DNA from: Planctomycetales bacterium
GTDB lineage: Bacteria; 4484-113
Assembly (NCBI GenBank): GCA_030606285.1
Contig: JAUWGS010000008.1
Coordinates: 33,884-97,883 of the forward strand
Length of the DNA stretch: 64,000 nucleotides
Reading direction: 5' to 3'
Both the position numbers and the translations under genes were made by a program. Below are positions 1 through 7,766 of the stretch, one piece after another (within the stretch, counting starts at the first letter, position 1; the number at the start of each line of letters is the position of its first letter). The notes under the pieces were generated by a model. The model was not told where the DNA came from. It ran no database searches and saw only the letters and a list, made by a program, of their open reading frames with translations.

Positions 1-681
1 GATGAAGCGCACAGGGTCCAGCGGCTCACGGGTGCCACCGGCGGTGACGACAACGCGCTTTCCGCTCAGTCGTCCCTCGCGTTCCTGAATGGCCGTGAGC
101 ACGGACGACACGATGCGACCGATGGAGGCGAGGCGTCCGGGGCCGGTTTCGCCGCAGGCGAGCCAGCCCTCTTCCGGCTCAATCTCAGTGTATCCGAGCT
201 GCGACAGCGTTTGGAGATTTTCCTGTGTCACCGGGTTCTCGTACATCCGGTGGTTCATCGCCGGTGCGACAAGCGCCGGGCCCTGCCACGCGACCGCTGT
301 GGATGTCAGTAAATTGTCGGCGATGCCGTGCGCGATCTTAGCGATGGTGTTGGCGGTAGCGGGCGCGAGGAGAAAGACGTCGGCCTGCTCCGCAAGGTCT
401 ATGTGAGCGATGACGTCCTGGGCGCTGGCTGGCGTGCCGATACCCTGCGGGAACTCGTCCGTCCAGACGGGCCGTTCGGAAAGAGTGGCAAGTGTGAGCG
501 GGCTGATGAAACGGGTGGCGGTTTCGGTCATCACCACCTGCACGGCCAGCCCGTGCTCGGCAAGGCGGCGAACGATTTCACACGCTTTGTATGCGGCGAT
601 GCCGCCGGTGACGCCCAGGAGAACCGTTTTAGCTCTTGCCGCTTCCAGCTTCTGCCTCTCGGTCCCGCTTTTCCGCGACAC
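1..681 (-). CDS. coaBC: Bifunctional phosphopantothenoylcysteine decarboxylase/ligase CoaBC (3' part beyond window)
   Basis: Makes 4'-phosphopantetheine for coenzyme A: CoaB joins cysteine to 4'-phosphopantothenate and the flavin-dependent CoaC domain decarboxylates the product. About 227 residues are in the window. Visible CoaC motifs are GVTGGIAAYKA near the N-terminus, the HIDLAEQAD histidine, PATANT, PAMNHRMYENP and the ACGETGPGR cysteine loop. The CoaB domain begins at VVVTAGGTREPLDPVRFI and runs off the window edge. The frame overlaps the end of rpoZ by about 53 bases. The start is uncertain: GTG at 681 after an AAGG is used here, and a later CTG near 648 would remove the overlap. Gene order gmk-rpoZ-coaBC is common in bacteria. 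Confidence 0.93.
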   Translation of the reverse strand, partial: MSRKSGTERQKLEAARAKTVLLGVTGGIAAYKACEIVRRLAEHGLAVQVVMTETATRFISPLTLATLSERPVWTDEFPQGIGTPASAQDVIAHIDLAEQADVFLLAPATANTIAKIAHGIADNLLTSTAVAWQGPALVAPAMNHRMYENPVTQENLQTLSQLGYTEIEPEEGWLACGETGPGRLASIGRIVSSVLTAIQEREGRLSGKRVVVTAGGTREPLDPVRFI

Positions 682-1096
682 CCTTCGCGCCTTCTGCCGA
701 CTTCTCTTCGCCCTCGCCCAGGGCGGGTGGGGGCTTCTCGGGCTCGGGCACATATCCGAAGTCCGCATCGGCGCGCGGGGGCGGCGGCAGATCTTCGTCA
801 CCGCGATGGAAGCTCTCCAGGTATTCGAGCAGGTAGATCTTGTTCCGGCCCAGTTCGCCGCGTGCAATCTCGCCGAGCGCCTGTGAAAGCGGCTTGTGGC
901 CGGCCTGCATTGCCTTCACGTCGTCGTCCAACTCGCCTTCCAGCGTCGGGCCAAGCCGCTGCTTGGCGATGATTTGCTTGGCCCTGAGTGATGCCAGCAG
1001 GACAAGTTCATACTTGCTGGGTATCTTCGCCAGAAGGTCTTCCAGCAGCGGATCCATCAGCGTGTCTCTCGTGTCTATCTTTGGTCCTTCGTCCAC
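629..1096 (-). CDS. rpoZ: RNA polymerase omega subunit RpoZ with long acidic C-terminal tail
   Basis: Omega subunit, which helps assemble and stabilise the beta' subunit of RNA polymerase. Residues 15-90 carry the family core: LMDPLLEDLLAKIPSKYELV, then LRAKQIIAK, then KPLSQALGEIARGEL. The protein is 155 aa, against a usual 60-100 aa. The extra 60 or so residues form a low-complexity, proline- and glutamate-rich tail (RGDEDLPPPPRADADF, PEPEKPPPALGEGEEKSAEG). It lies 8 bases after gmk and its 3' end overlaps the start of coaBC, so the genes are probably co-transcribed. The tail could be a lineage-specific extension. Confidence 0.88.
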   Translation of the reverse strand: MDEGPKIDTRDTLMDPLLEDLLAKIPSKYELVLLASLRAKQIIAKQRLGPTLEGELDDDVKAMQAGHKPLSQALGEIARGELGRNKIYLLEYLESFHRGDEDLPPPPRADADFGYVPEPEKPPPALGEGEEKSAEGAKGVAEKRDREAEAGSGKS

Positions 1097-1104
1097 GTTT
1101 CCTC

Positions 1105-1710
1105 CTATTTCAAGGCATCCAACAGCTTTTCGATATGCGGAGCGATGAATTTCGTGCGGTTGTTCAGGCTGAGTATGATGCGGTCAACGAGTCTCACAGA
1201 TTCATCAAGGTCCTCATTGATGAGCGCGAAGTCGAACGTAAGCAACCTCTGCAGCTCCTTCTGCAAGTATGCCTGACGCGAGTTTATGGTCTCTTCGGTC
1301 TCCGAACCGCGCTGAGCAAGGCGCGTTCTCAGATCCTCAATGCTGGGCGGAAGCAGCGCAATCGTGGTGAACTGCGGATACTTCTCCTTCAGGCTGATGG
1401 CTCCCCTGGTGTCCAGCTCGAAGATCACGACCGCGATCTCGTCAATGTCGGATTCGAGCACTTCCTTGGGCGTGCCGTAGTAATCTTGGTACACCTTCTC
1501 CCATTCGAGGAAGTGCTTCTTCTCAATGTGCCGCTCGAACTCCTCGGCGGTGGTGAAATGGTAGTGAACCCCTTCCTCTTCACCCGGTCGCGGCTGGCGG
1601 GTCGTCCAGCTAACCGAGAACCTGAACTCGGGGTGCGCCTGCAGGAGCCGGCGGATGACTGTCGACTTGCCGACGCCAGAGCAACCCCCGATGATCACAC
1701 CATTTATCAT
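1105..1710 (-). CDS. gmk: Guanylate kinase
   Basis: Phosphorylates GMP to GDP with ATP in purine nucleotide synthesis. The 201-aa length fits the family. The P-loop near residues 8-17 reads GGCSGVGKST (family usual GPSGVGKST), followed by the GMP-binding signature SVSWTTRQPRPGEEEGVHYHF and the lid-containing C-terminal half. The ATG abuts the stop codon of the upstream unknown gene with no spacer (TAA immediately followed by ATG), so translation is probably coupled. Position before rpoZ and coaBC is the common bacterial order. Confidence 0.96.
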   Translation of the reverse strand: MINGVIIGGCSGVGKSTVIRRLLQAHPEFRFSVSWTTRQPRPGEEEGVHYHFTTAEEFERHIEKKHFLEWEKVYQDYYGTPKEVLESDIDEIAVVIFELDTRGAISLKEKYPQFTTIALLPPSIEDLRTRLAQRGSETEETINSRQAYLQKELQRLLTFDFALINEDLDESVRLVDRIILSLNNRTKFIAPHIEKLLDALK

Positions 1711-2586
1711 TTACCCAGCCGGTGCACCTTCCGGTTCTTTTGCCACTTCCGCTTCCGCGACTGAATTCGGAGAGTTAAGCACTAATCCCAGGCGCGTCCT
1801 GACTAGCAGCATCGCCTGTTGAATGAGTTCCTGTTTCACGATATCGGACAATTCCGTGCGGTCGTCCATGACGACTACGCGGCATCCAACCTTGAGCGCA
1901 AGCGGCGCTTCGTGGAATGTGGCGAAAACCGTGTTCGGGCCTTCAATGGGCGCATCTTCGCTGCCGACAATGATGAACTGCGAGCCGACAGGGAACGGGC
2001 TTGCGGGAAGCGGCATCTCGCTGTCGATTAGCAGCGTGTCTTTGCGCTGCATCGCGTCGAAGCGCTCCCTCACCACTGCTCCCCGGTCGCTGACCGTCGC
2101 GCTCTCCTCCAGGAAGAAGGCATACAGGAGTTCCAGGCCCTGGCTGGCTGAAAGCGTGCGGGTCGTGTGGCCGAGTAAGTACCACCAGAGCGCGTCAAGG
2201 CAGCTCACCAGCGGGGGAAAGTCCAGCTTCTCCAGGTAGCGGCTGTGGAAGTCCACGCGTTCCCACGCTTTGGGGTACACCGCCCTGCCCGCGTCGCGCA
2301 CCAGCTTGCGGTAGAGCTTCGCTAAAGCCCCCTCCTGCGGGAGAATGGTGTATCGGGCAAGCTGGTTCTCGGCGGAGCGGATGATCTCAATGCTATCCGC
2401 AACCGCCATGTCGGAGCCGTGCCCTGTGCGAACGACCGGATACGGCGGATAATACAGATTGTCGGGCAGCGATGACTTGGCAGCCAGCAGGACGCGGTGC
2501 ATGAAACCTTCCAGGTTCACGCCGATCCAGTCGATGCGCAGCCGTGGCAGCAGGATGCCGATACTCGTGTTATAGGCCCTCATCAC
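1711..2586 (-). CDS. Conserved-looking protein of unknown function upstream of gmk
   Basis: First gene of the gmk-rpoZ-coaBC operon, 291 aa. I do not recognise the family. It has no signal peptide or membrane segment. The N-terminal half is basic and aromatic-rich (LYYPPYPVVRTGHGSD). The C-terminal part has a hydrophobic beta-rich stretch (GSQFIIVGSEDAPIEGPNTV, then ALKVGCRVVVMDD) and ends in a short A/E/P tail. Firmicutes often carry yicC and remA (DUF370) before gmk; this protein does not look like either. Start is GTG 2586 or ATG 2583. A sigma-70-like promoter ends about 10-13 bases upstream, so the leader is extremely short. Confidence 0.7.
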   Translation of the reverse strand: MMRAYNTSIGILLPRLRIDWIGVNLEGFMHRVLLAAKSSLPDNLYYPPYPVVRTGHGSDMAVADSIEIIRSAENQLARYTILPQEGALAKLYRKLVRDAGRAVYPKAWERVDFHSRYLEKLDFPPLVSCLDALWWYLLGHTTRTLSASQGLELLYAFFLEESATVSDRGAVVRERFDAMQRKDTLLIDSEMPLPASPFPVGSQFIIVGSEDAPIEGPNTVFATFHEAPLALKVGCRVVVMDDRTELSDIVKQELIQQAMLLVRTRLGLVLNSPNSVAEAEVAKEPEGAPAG

Positions 2587-2596
2587 GCGAACAATT

Positions 2597-2625
2597 ATTA
2601 TAGGCCAGCCCCCGATGCAAGTAAA
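2597..2625 (-). promoter_or_regulatory. Sigma-70-type promoter of the gmk operon
   Basis: On the minus strand TTTACT (2620-2625) and a perfect TATAAT (2597-2602) are separated by 17 bases. The predicted transcription start is only a few bases before the start codon of the unknown first gene. Confidence 0.6.
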
Positions 2626-2729
2626 GGACTGTAGAGGTTCATGGATAGTGTCAGGGGGGAGTCTCGTGTGGGATTGTGCAGAGGATGGCAGCAGATTACC
2701 CCCTTACTTCCACAAAGGAGTATACTCGA

Positions 2730-3392
2730 TTGGTTGACATGATGCGCGCATTTTCTCTATTCGCGTTAGCTATGGTTTATATCGGCTCATTTGCCTCTGT
2801 GCCGTTCGCAGTGGAAGAGGTTCTCCCACTTCCTCCGGTTCCAATTCAACGCGCTGGGGAACTAGACCAACCCGCGCGCGCCGTGCATCTGGCACTTGCC
2901 AAAGCGATGCACGAGAATCAAGAGAAGCAGCTTGCAGCAGCCAAGGCTGACGGAGTCTGGCGGTGCCATTTCATCCTTGGGCTCGCCTTCGCACTGGAAG
3001 AGTACTATCAGATGGAGTTGAGCTTCCCCGATTGCGTTAGCCAGCTAGAAGAATCAGGCTATCTACTGGAGGGATGGCGTGAAGCTGGGCTGGCCATTGC
3101 GGATTTTACCGCTGACAGCGCGAATTGCAGCGAATGGACGCTCATCTACGTACCTCAACCCATAGGGCTAGCAAGTCTGATAAGGATTCCAGGAAGCTCT
3201 TGCGTTTCAATGCGGTCATATAGCGAGTATTCTTTGCTAGTTCCTGAGAAACATTATCCTCTATGGAAGGCGGGGGCTGCAAGTCCGCATACTTGGTGGC
3301 TCAAGCCCTTCTTGGCTTTTAAGGTCAGGGAGATAACCTATTTCAATCAAATTGACCAAAGGCTATCGAGGTGCGGGTGCGCTTTGCAATAG
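2730..3392 (+). CDS. Predicted secreted protein of unknown function
   Basis: Unrecognised protein of about 221 aa. A TTG start at 2730 is preferred because AAAGGAG lies 9 bases upstream; ATG codons at 2739 and 2742 are alternatives and the frame is open back to 2676. A signal-like N-terminus (MMRAFSLFALAMVYIGSFAS) is followed by a proline-rich linker and a helical region with CHFILGLAFALEEYYQM. The helix and spacing are vaguely pseudopilin-like, but this is not a family call. Codon and base use is AT-richer than in the neighbours, suggesting a lineage-specific or acquired gene. It overlaps the next gene by 22 bases. Confidence 0.6.
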   Translation: MVDMMRAFSLFALAMVYIGSFASVPFAVEEVLPLPPVPIQRAGELDQPARAVHLALAKAMHENQEKQLAAAKADGVWRCHFILGLAFALEEYYQMELSFPDCVSQLEESGYLLEGWREAGLAIADFTADSANCSEWTLIYVPQPIGLASLIRIPGSSCVSMRSYSEYSLLVPEKHYPLWKAGAASPHTWWLKPFLAFKVREITYFNQIDQRLSRCGCALQ

Positions 3393-3943
3393 CCGTAATT
3401 CTTAGCGCTGCATTTATTGCAGCTTCCGCAGCTAGAGTACTGGCTGTTTCCTCGCCGTATCTCGCAGTTTCTGCGGATTCGGTAGGAGCTACGCGATCAG
3501 TGACCAACTTTTTGATACTTGATGGAGAACCGTGCATCGATGTTTGGGGAGGGAAGCGCTTCTCTATAAGGATACTGAGTACTTATCCTTTAGAGCCTTG
3601 TGCGCTGCATATTGCGATAAGCGACGGTCACATATACTCGCTCACGGACTCATCTCTGGAGTTCAACTGCAAGTACTATGCGCGTTACTATGGTCTGGTC
3701 ATTGCTGTCTATCCGAATGATAGAGTTGAAACTTCGTCCTTCTTGATGCTGCCTGGGTGGAGAATTGAGGATGCTAAGTTGGTGCCGAAGGAGAGACCAA
3801 CGCCTCGGAAGCCAACGGTGGAGGATGGGAAGCTTCAACAGTTAATTGACGAATGGTGGGAAAACACCGTGGTCGCAAAAGAGAAGAAGTACGGCGGTTC
3901 TCAAGACGATACGGCGCAGGATGGTGCCGTCGCGGGTACTTGA
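3371..3943 (+). CDS. Predicted secreted protein of unknown function
   Basis: 190-aa protein with a clear Sec signal peptide (MRVRFAIAVILSAAFIAASA, cleavage after about VLA). The mature part has beta-rich segments with two well-separated cysteines and a charged, disordered C-terminus. It starts at GTG inside the 3' end of the previous gene, so the two are probably expressed together. No family is recognised. Like its partner it is AT-richer than the surrounding housekeeping genes. Confidence 0.58.
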   Translation: MRVRFAIAVILSAAFIAASAARVLAVSSPYLAVSADSVGATRSVTNFLILDGEPCIDVWGGKRFSIRILSTYPLEPCALHIAISDGHIYSLTDSSLEFNCKYYARYYGLVIAVYPNDRVETSSFLMLPGWRIEDAKLVPKERPTPRKPTVEDGKLQQLIDEWWENTVVAKEKKYGGSQDDTAQDGAVAGT

Positions 3944-4128
3944 TAGAGCCGAGAACGCCCGGTCGGGCTTATCAAGCGTCGCTGGTTACTGCTATGTACT
4001 GCCGGAAAAGGCATCCCATTAAGCCCTTGAGACACGGCAGAAAGCCCCTCAGAGCCGTTCACAGACCCGCCTGAAGGTGATAGAATGGAAGCCTACAAAC
4101 GTTTACGAGGTAATCCGGGAAACTAAGG

Positions 4129-6597
4129 ATGGATTCTACCGAGCGTATCGAATTTGACGAGAAGATTATCCCTCGCGAAATCGTCGAGGAGATGGAAGAA
4201 AGCTACCTCGACTACGCGATGAGCGTCATCGTAGGCCGGGCCATTCCGGACGTCACGGACGGGATGAAGGCGATTCACCGCCGCATCATCTACGCTATGG
4301 CGGACGGCGGCTACACGTCCGACAAGCCGACCAACAAGAGCGCACGGATCGTGGGCGAAGTGATGGGCAAATACCACCCCCACGGCGAGATGGCAATCTA
4401 TGACGCACTGGTGAGGATGGCCCAGCCCTGGAACATGCGCTACCCCCTCATCGAGGGCCAGGGCAACTTCGGCTCCAACGACGGAGACGCAGCCGCGGCG
4501 ATGAGGTACACGGAGGTGCGCCTGCGCCCCATCGCCGAATATCTCGTGAGAGATATCAAGAAGGACACTGCCGAGTTTCTGCCCACATTCGACGCCAAGA
4601 CGATGGAGCCCGTGCTTCTCCCCGCGGGACTGCCTTTGCTGCTGATGAACGGGACGGAAGGCATTGCAGTGGGCGTGGCAACGAGGATTCCGCCGCACAA
4701 CCTGAGGGAGCTTGGCGGGGCACTGAAGCACCTGATTGCCAACCCGGACGCCCCCGTGGACGAGCTGATGCAGTTCGTAACGGGCCCGGATTTCCCGTCG
4801 GGAGGCTTCATCATCGGCGCGGAGGGAATCAAGAACGCGTATCGCACCGGGCGCGGCAGCATTGTCATCCGGGGACGGGCGGAGATCGAGCAGGACAGGC
4901 GCGACCGCTTCCGGATTGTCATTACCGAAGTCCCCTACCAGGTAAATAAGGCGGTTTTAGTCGAGCGCATTGCGGAGCTGGTGACAAGCAAGAAGCTCCA
5001 GGGCATCTCGGACATCCGCGACGAATCAGATCGCACCGGTTCGCGAGTGGTAATCGAGCTGAAGCGGGACGCGAATCCGCAGGTCATCCTGAACAACCTG
5101 CACAAGAGCACGTCTCTGCAGATCACCTACGGCGTCATCATGCTCTCGCTCAGAAACGGCGCGCCGCGCGTGATGGACCTGAAGCTCATACTCGCCGAGT
5201 TTATTGGCTACCGGCGAAATGTTGTGACCAGACGCACGCGCTTTGAGCTCAAAGTTGCCCAGGAGCGCGGGCATATTCTGGAAGGCCTTAAGATTGCGCT
5301 CGATCGCTTAGACGAGATCGTGGACGCAATCCGCGCCAGCAAGAACCGCGAGGCGGCATGGTTCCGCTTGCAGGAGGAGTTCGAGCTGACCGAGGTGCAG
5401 GCAAAGGCCATCCTGGACATGCGCCTGGCTCAGCTAACCGGCCTGGAGCGCCAGAAGGTGCTGGACGAGCTGAAGGAGCTGAAGGTCAGGATCAAGGAAC
5501 TGACAGCGATTCTGGCGGATCCTAAAAAGGTTGACGAAGTCATCGTCTCAGAGCTAGACGAGGCGGTGGAGAAATTCGGCGACCAGCGGCGTACGGTTAT
5601 CCTGCGCGACGCCGACGGCGTGGATATTGACGAAGAAGACCTGGTCAAGGACGAGCCGGTCGTTGTCTCGCTGACCGCCAACGGCTACGTCAAGCGGGTC
5701 ACGCTGTCCACCTACCGTGTTCAGGGGCGCGGCGGCCGCGGTCTCATCGGACAGACGATGAAGACCGACGACGTGGTGCGCGGGATGCTGACAACGAGCA
5801 CACTTAACACGATACTCTGCTTCACCGACCGGGGCAACGTGTACTCGCTGCGCGTCTTCCGCATTCCCTCGTTCGAGCGGACAGCGAAGGGCACGCCGAT
5901 AATCAACCTCATCGGGATCACGGCGGGAGAGACGGTGACCGCGCTGGTGTCGCTGGAGGACTTCTCGCGTCCCTGCCTGTTCATGTGTACTCGCCAGGGC
6001 GTCGTCAAGAAGGTGGAGCTCGCGGCATTCGCCTCCCTGCGCGTGACCGGCAAGCGTGCCATCCACCTGGACGACAGGGACTCCCTGGACTTCGTGCGGC
6101 CGACTACGGGCGATGATGAGATCATCATCAGTACCCGGAAGGGGCTGGCGGTGCGCTTCAATGAGAGTGAGGTCCGCACGATGGGCACAGGCGCGCGCGG
6201 TGTAAAGGGCGTGCGGCTTTCGGGCGGCGATGACGCGGTGATAGGGATGAACATCGTTGAGCCGGAGCGCGAACTGCTGGTTGTCAGCGAGCTTGGCTTC
6301 GGCAAGCGGACGGATCTGGCAGAGTTCCGCCAGACACACCGGGGCACCAAGGGAATCATCTGTATGCGCGTAACGGAAAAGACGGGGCCTGTGGTTTCCG
6401 CGCACACGGTGGGTGACGAGGACGAGTTCTTGGTGATCACGCTGCACGGCATGCTCATCCGCAGTGAAGTGAAGCAGGTCTCGCAGCAGGGCCGCGCCAC
6501 CCAGGGCGTGCGGATGATAAACTTGAAGCCGCAGGACGCGGTCTCGTCGGTTGAGATCATTCACTCAGGCGAAAAGGACGAGCCGCTGTTCGAATAG
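4129..6597 (+). CDS. gyrA: DNA gyrase subunit A
   Basis: Breakage-reunion subunit of gyrase, which introduces negative supercoils with GyrB (not in this window). 822 aa, usual length. The winged-helix/tower core occupies roughly residues 10-500, with catalytic Tyr127 in [10 protein letters not shown]. The C-terminal beta-pinwheel follows, with a GyrA box QGRGGRG at 532-538, which favours gyrase over topoisomerase IV. In the quinolone-determining region the motif is [10 protein letters not shown]: Met88 sits where E. coli has Ser83, while the acidic Asp92 (E. coli Asp87) is kept. The start ATG has only a weak AAGG directly upstream. The 185 bases before it contain no further gene that I can see. 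Confidence 0.96.
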   Translation: MDSTERIEFDEKIIPREIVEEMEESYLDYAMSVIVGRAIPDVTDGMKAIHRRIIYAMADGGYTSDKPTNKSARIVGEVMGKYHPHGEMAIYDALVRMAQPWNMRYPLIEGQGNFGSNDGDAAAAMRYTEVRLRPIAEYLVRDIKKDTAEFLPTFDAKTMEPVLLPAGLPLLLMNGTEGIAVGVATRIPPHNLRELGGALKHLIANPDAPVDELMQFVTGPDFPSGGFIIGAEGIKNAYRTGRGSIVIRGRAEIEQDRRDRFRIVITEVPYQVNKAVLVERIAELVTSKKLQGISDIRDESDRTGSRVVIELKRDANPQVILNNLHKSTSLQITYGVIMLSLRNGAPRVMDLKLILAEFIGYRRNVVTRRTRFELKVAQERGHILEGLKIALDRLDEIVDAIRASKNREAAWFRLQEEFELTEVQAKAILDMRLAQLTGLERQKVLDELKELKVRIKELTAILADPKKVDEVIVSELDEAVEKFGDQRRTVILRDADGVDIDEEDLVKDEPVVVSLTANGYVKRVTLSTYRVQGRGGRGLIGQTMKTDDVVRGMLTTSTLNTILCFTDRGNVYSLRVFRIPSFERTAKGTPIINLIGITAGETVTALVSLEDFSRPCLFMCTRQGVVKKVELAAFASLRVTGKRAIHLDDRDSLDFVRPTTGDDEIIISTRKGLAVRFNESEVRTMGTGARGVKGVRLSGGDDAVIGMNIVEPERELLVVSELGFGKRTDLAEFRQTHRGTKGIICMRVTEKTGPVVSAHTVGDEDEFLVITLHGMLIRSEVKQVSQQGRATQGVRMINLKPQDAVSSVEIIHSGEKDEPLFE

Positions 6598-6666
6598 CCG
6601 GAGGGTGCTTGTCTTGCCAGCTACTGTTGCACAGGCAAGTGACGGGGATTGATGCAAGGAGCTGAA

Positions 6667-7110
6667 ATGAGAATCCTGGTTGTGAACGGCCCAAACCTTG
6701 ACCTGCTGGGGACGCGAGAGCCCGAGCTTTACGGGACGACGACGCTGACCCAGCTTGAGGACGACCTCGACGAATACTCGCGCAAGAAGCTAAGCGACGT
6801 ATCGCTCGAGTTCGGCCGCAGCAACAGGGAGGGCGAGATCATCGACCTTCTGAACTCGGGGCACGGCAAATTCGACGGTCTGGTGATAAATCCGGCGGGG
6901 CTTGCCTACCAGTCATACGCGCTGCGGGACAGCGTGGCAGCCTTCCCGCATCCGAAAATCGTCGTGCATATAACAAACGTTTTCGCGCGCGAGCGCTTCA
7001 GGCGCAACGACCTGATAGCTGAGGTAGCCGACGGCTTTATCTGCGGGATGGGCGTGGGAGGCTACCGCCTGGCCCTGGATGCGCTGATTGCCCTCGTGAA
7101 GAAGGGCTAG
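6667..7110 (+). CDS. aroQ: 3-dehydroquinate dehydratase, type II
   Basis: Dehydrates 3-dehydroquinate to 3-dehydroshikimate in the shikimate pathway; aroC lies at 51552-52766. 147 aa from ATG 6667, chosen because AAGGAG ends 5 bases upstream; an in-frame ATG at 6649 is less likely. Family features are NGPNLDLLG, Arg17, catalytic Tyr22 in REPELYG, SNREGEIID, the INPAG loop, ALRD, and the VHITN histidine. The usual THTS substrate-binding motif reads AYQS, so the conserved His (His81 in M. tuberculosis) is Tyr. The catalytic set is otherwise complete, so the enzyme is probably active. Confidence 0.93.
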   Translation: MRILVVNGPNLDLLGTREPELYGTTTLTQLEDDLDEYSRKKLSDVSLEFGRSNREGEIIDLLNSGHGKFDGLVINPAGLAYQSYALRDSVAAFPHPKIVVHITNVFARERFRRNDLIAEVADGFICGMGVGGYRLALDALIALVKKG

Positions 7111-7162
7111 AGGGGCTCTCGACCTTGACTTCAAGGGCGATTAATGCTAGAAATTCCCCATC

Positions 7163-7561
7163 TTGGGAACAAGGCTGGCGCTGGATCCCGGCAGTCGGAA
7201 GTGCGGCTGGGCAATCGAGTGCCCGCTATTGCATTCACCATTGGTGGGTGTAGTGAACCTTGATAGATTGGGGGCGTTCTTGCAGTGGGCTTCGCGCTTC
7301 TTTGACGTGTCCCGGGTTGTAGTGGGTGGTGGTACCGCCCGCAAGCGCGTTGTGGCTGCGGCTGGAGAGGTGTTCGGCACGGACCTGGTCGCAGTGATCG
7401 ACGAGCATGGAAGCACCCGGGAGGCGCTGAAACTCTACCTGCAAGTGAGCGGGGGATGCTGGCTCGCAAGGCATTTGCGGTACCTGTTCTACTTTCTGGT
7501 AAATCCCCCTCTTGACGGCTATGCTGCTTGGGTTCTGCTCGAGCGGGACAGCCGGCGCTGA
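7163..7561 (+). CDS. YqgF/RuvX-like RNase H-fold nuclease
   Basis: 132-aa RNase H-fold protein. The N-terminus LALDPGSRKCGWAI matches the first-strand aspartate motif of the YqgF/RuvX family. VVVGGGTARK, then VIDEHGSTREA and the late PPLDGYAAWVLLERD supply the other expected acidic positions. The spacing resembles the divergent YqgF group annotated as pre-16S rRNA-processing nuclease in cyanobacteria and relatives. TTG 7163 is the only reasonable start, because a stop codon lies 15 bases upstream; no clear Shine-Dalgarno is visible. Role in 16S maturation is inferred from family only. Confidence 0.72.
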   Translation: MGTRLALDPGSRKCGWAIECPLLHSPLVGVVNLDRLGAFLQWASRFFDVSRVVVGGGTARKRVVAAAGEVFGTDLVAVIDEHGSTREALKLYLQVSGGCWLARHLRYLFYFLVNPPLDGYAAWVLLERDSRR

Positions 7562-7613
7562 TAATTTCGGTTACCGACAAGCCTAGCTGCCTTTTAAAAG
7601 GAGGTGATAACAC

Positions 7614-7766
7614 TTGGTTAAGGCAGGGACGGCAGGTAGCAACAATATTGGCTACCACAACCAAAGCTCGGCGGACGGGAAGAGGAAACATGGCAACTTG
7701 TCCTGTCCTCCTTGTGAAGGTAGTGGAAGCCAAAATCCACTAAACCAAGGAGTGCCCAATGCGTAA
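7614..7766 (+). CDS. Small ORF (50 aa) overlapping the SLH-porin start
   Basis: A near-perfect Shine-Dalgarno, AAAAGGAGGTGAT (7597-7608), is followed 5 bases later by TTG 7614 and an open frame of 50 codons. The frame ends at TAA 7764-7766, eight bases inside the SLH-porin gene. The peptide is polar and glycine/serine/asparagine-rich (GTAGSNNIGYHNQSS) with a CPPCEGSG motif and no signal sequence. It could be a small protein or a translated leader that couples ribosomes to the porin. The strong SD is the main evidence; no family is recognised. Confidence 0.42.
   Translation: MVKAGTAGSNNIGYHNQSSADGKRKHGNLSCPPCEGSGSQNPLNQGVPNA

Noticed and set aside
5554..6564. 336-codon minus-strand open frame opposite gyrA
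   Set aside because: Shadow of the gyrA C-terminal domain; no ribosome site or family match.
7131..7733. 200-codon minus-strand frame over the YqgF-like gene and the small ORF
   Set aside because: The plus-strand RNase H motifs (ALDPGSRKCGWAI, DEHGST) decide the strand; the minus frame is Arg/Pro-rich.
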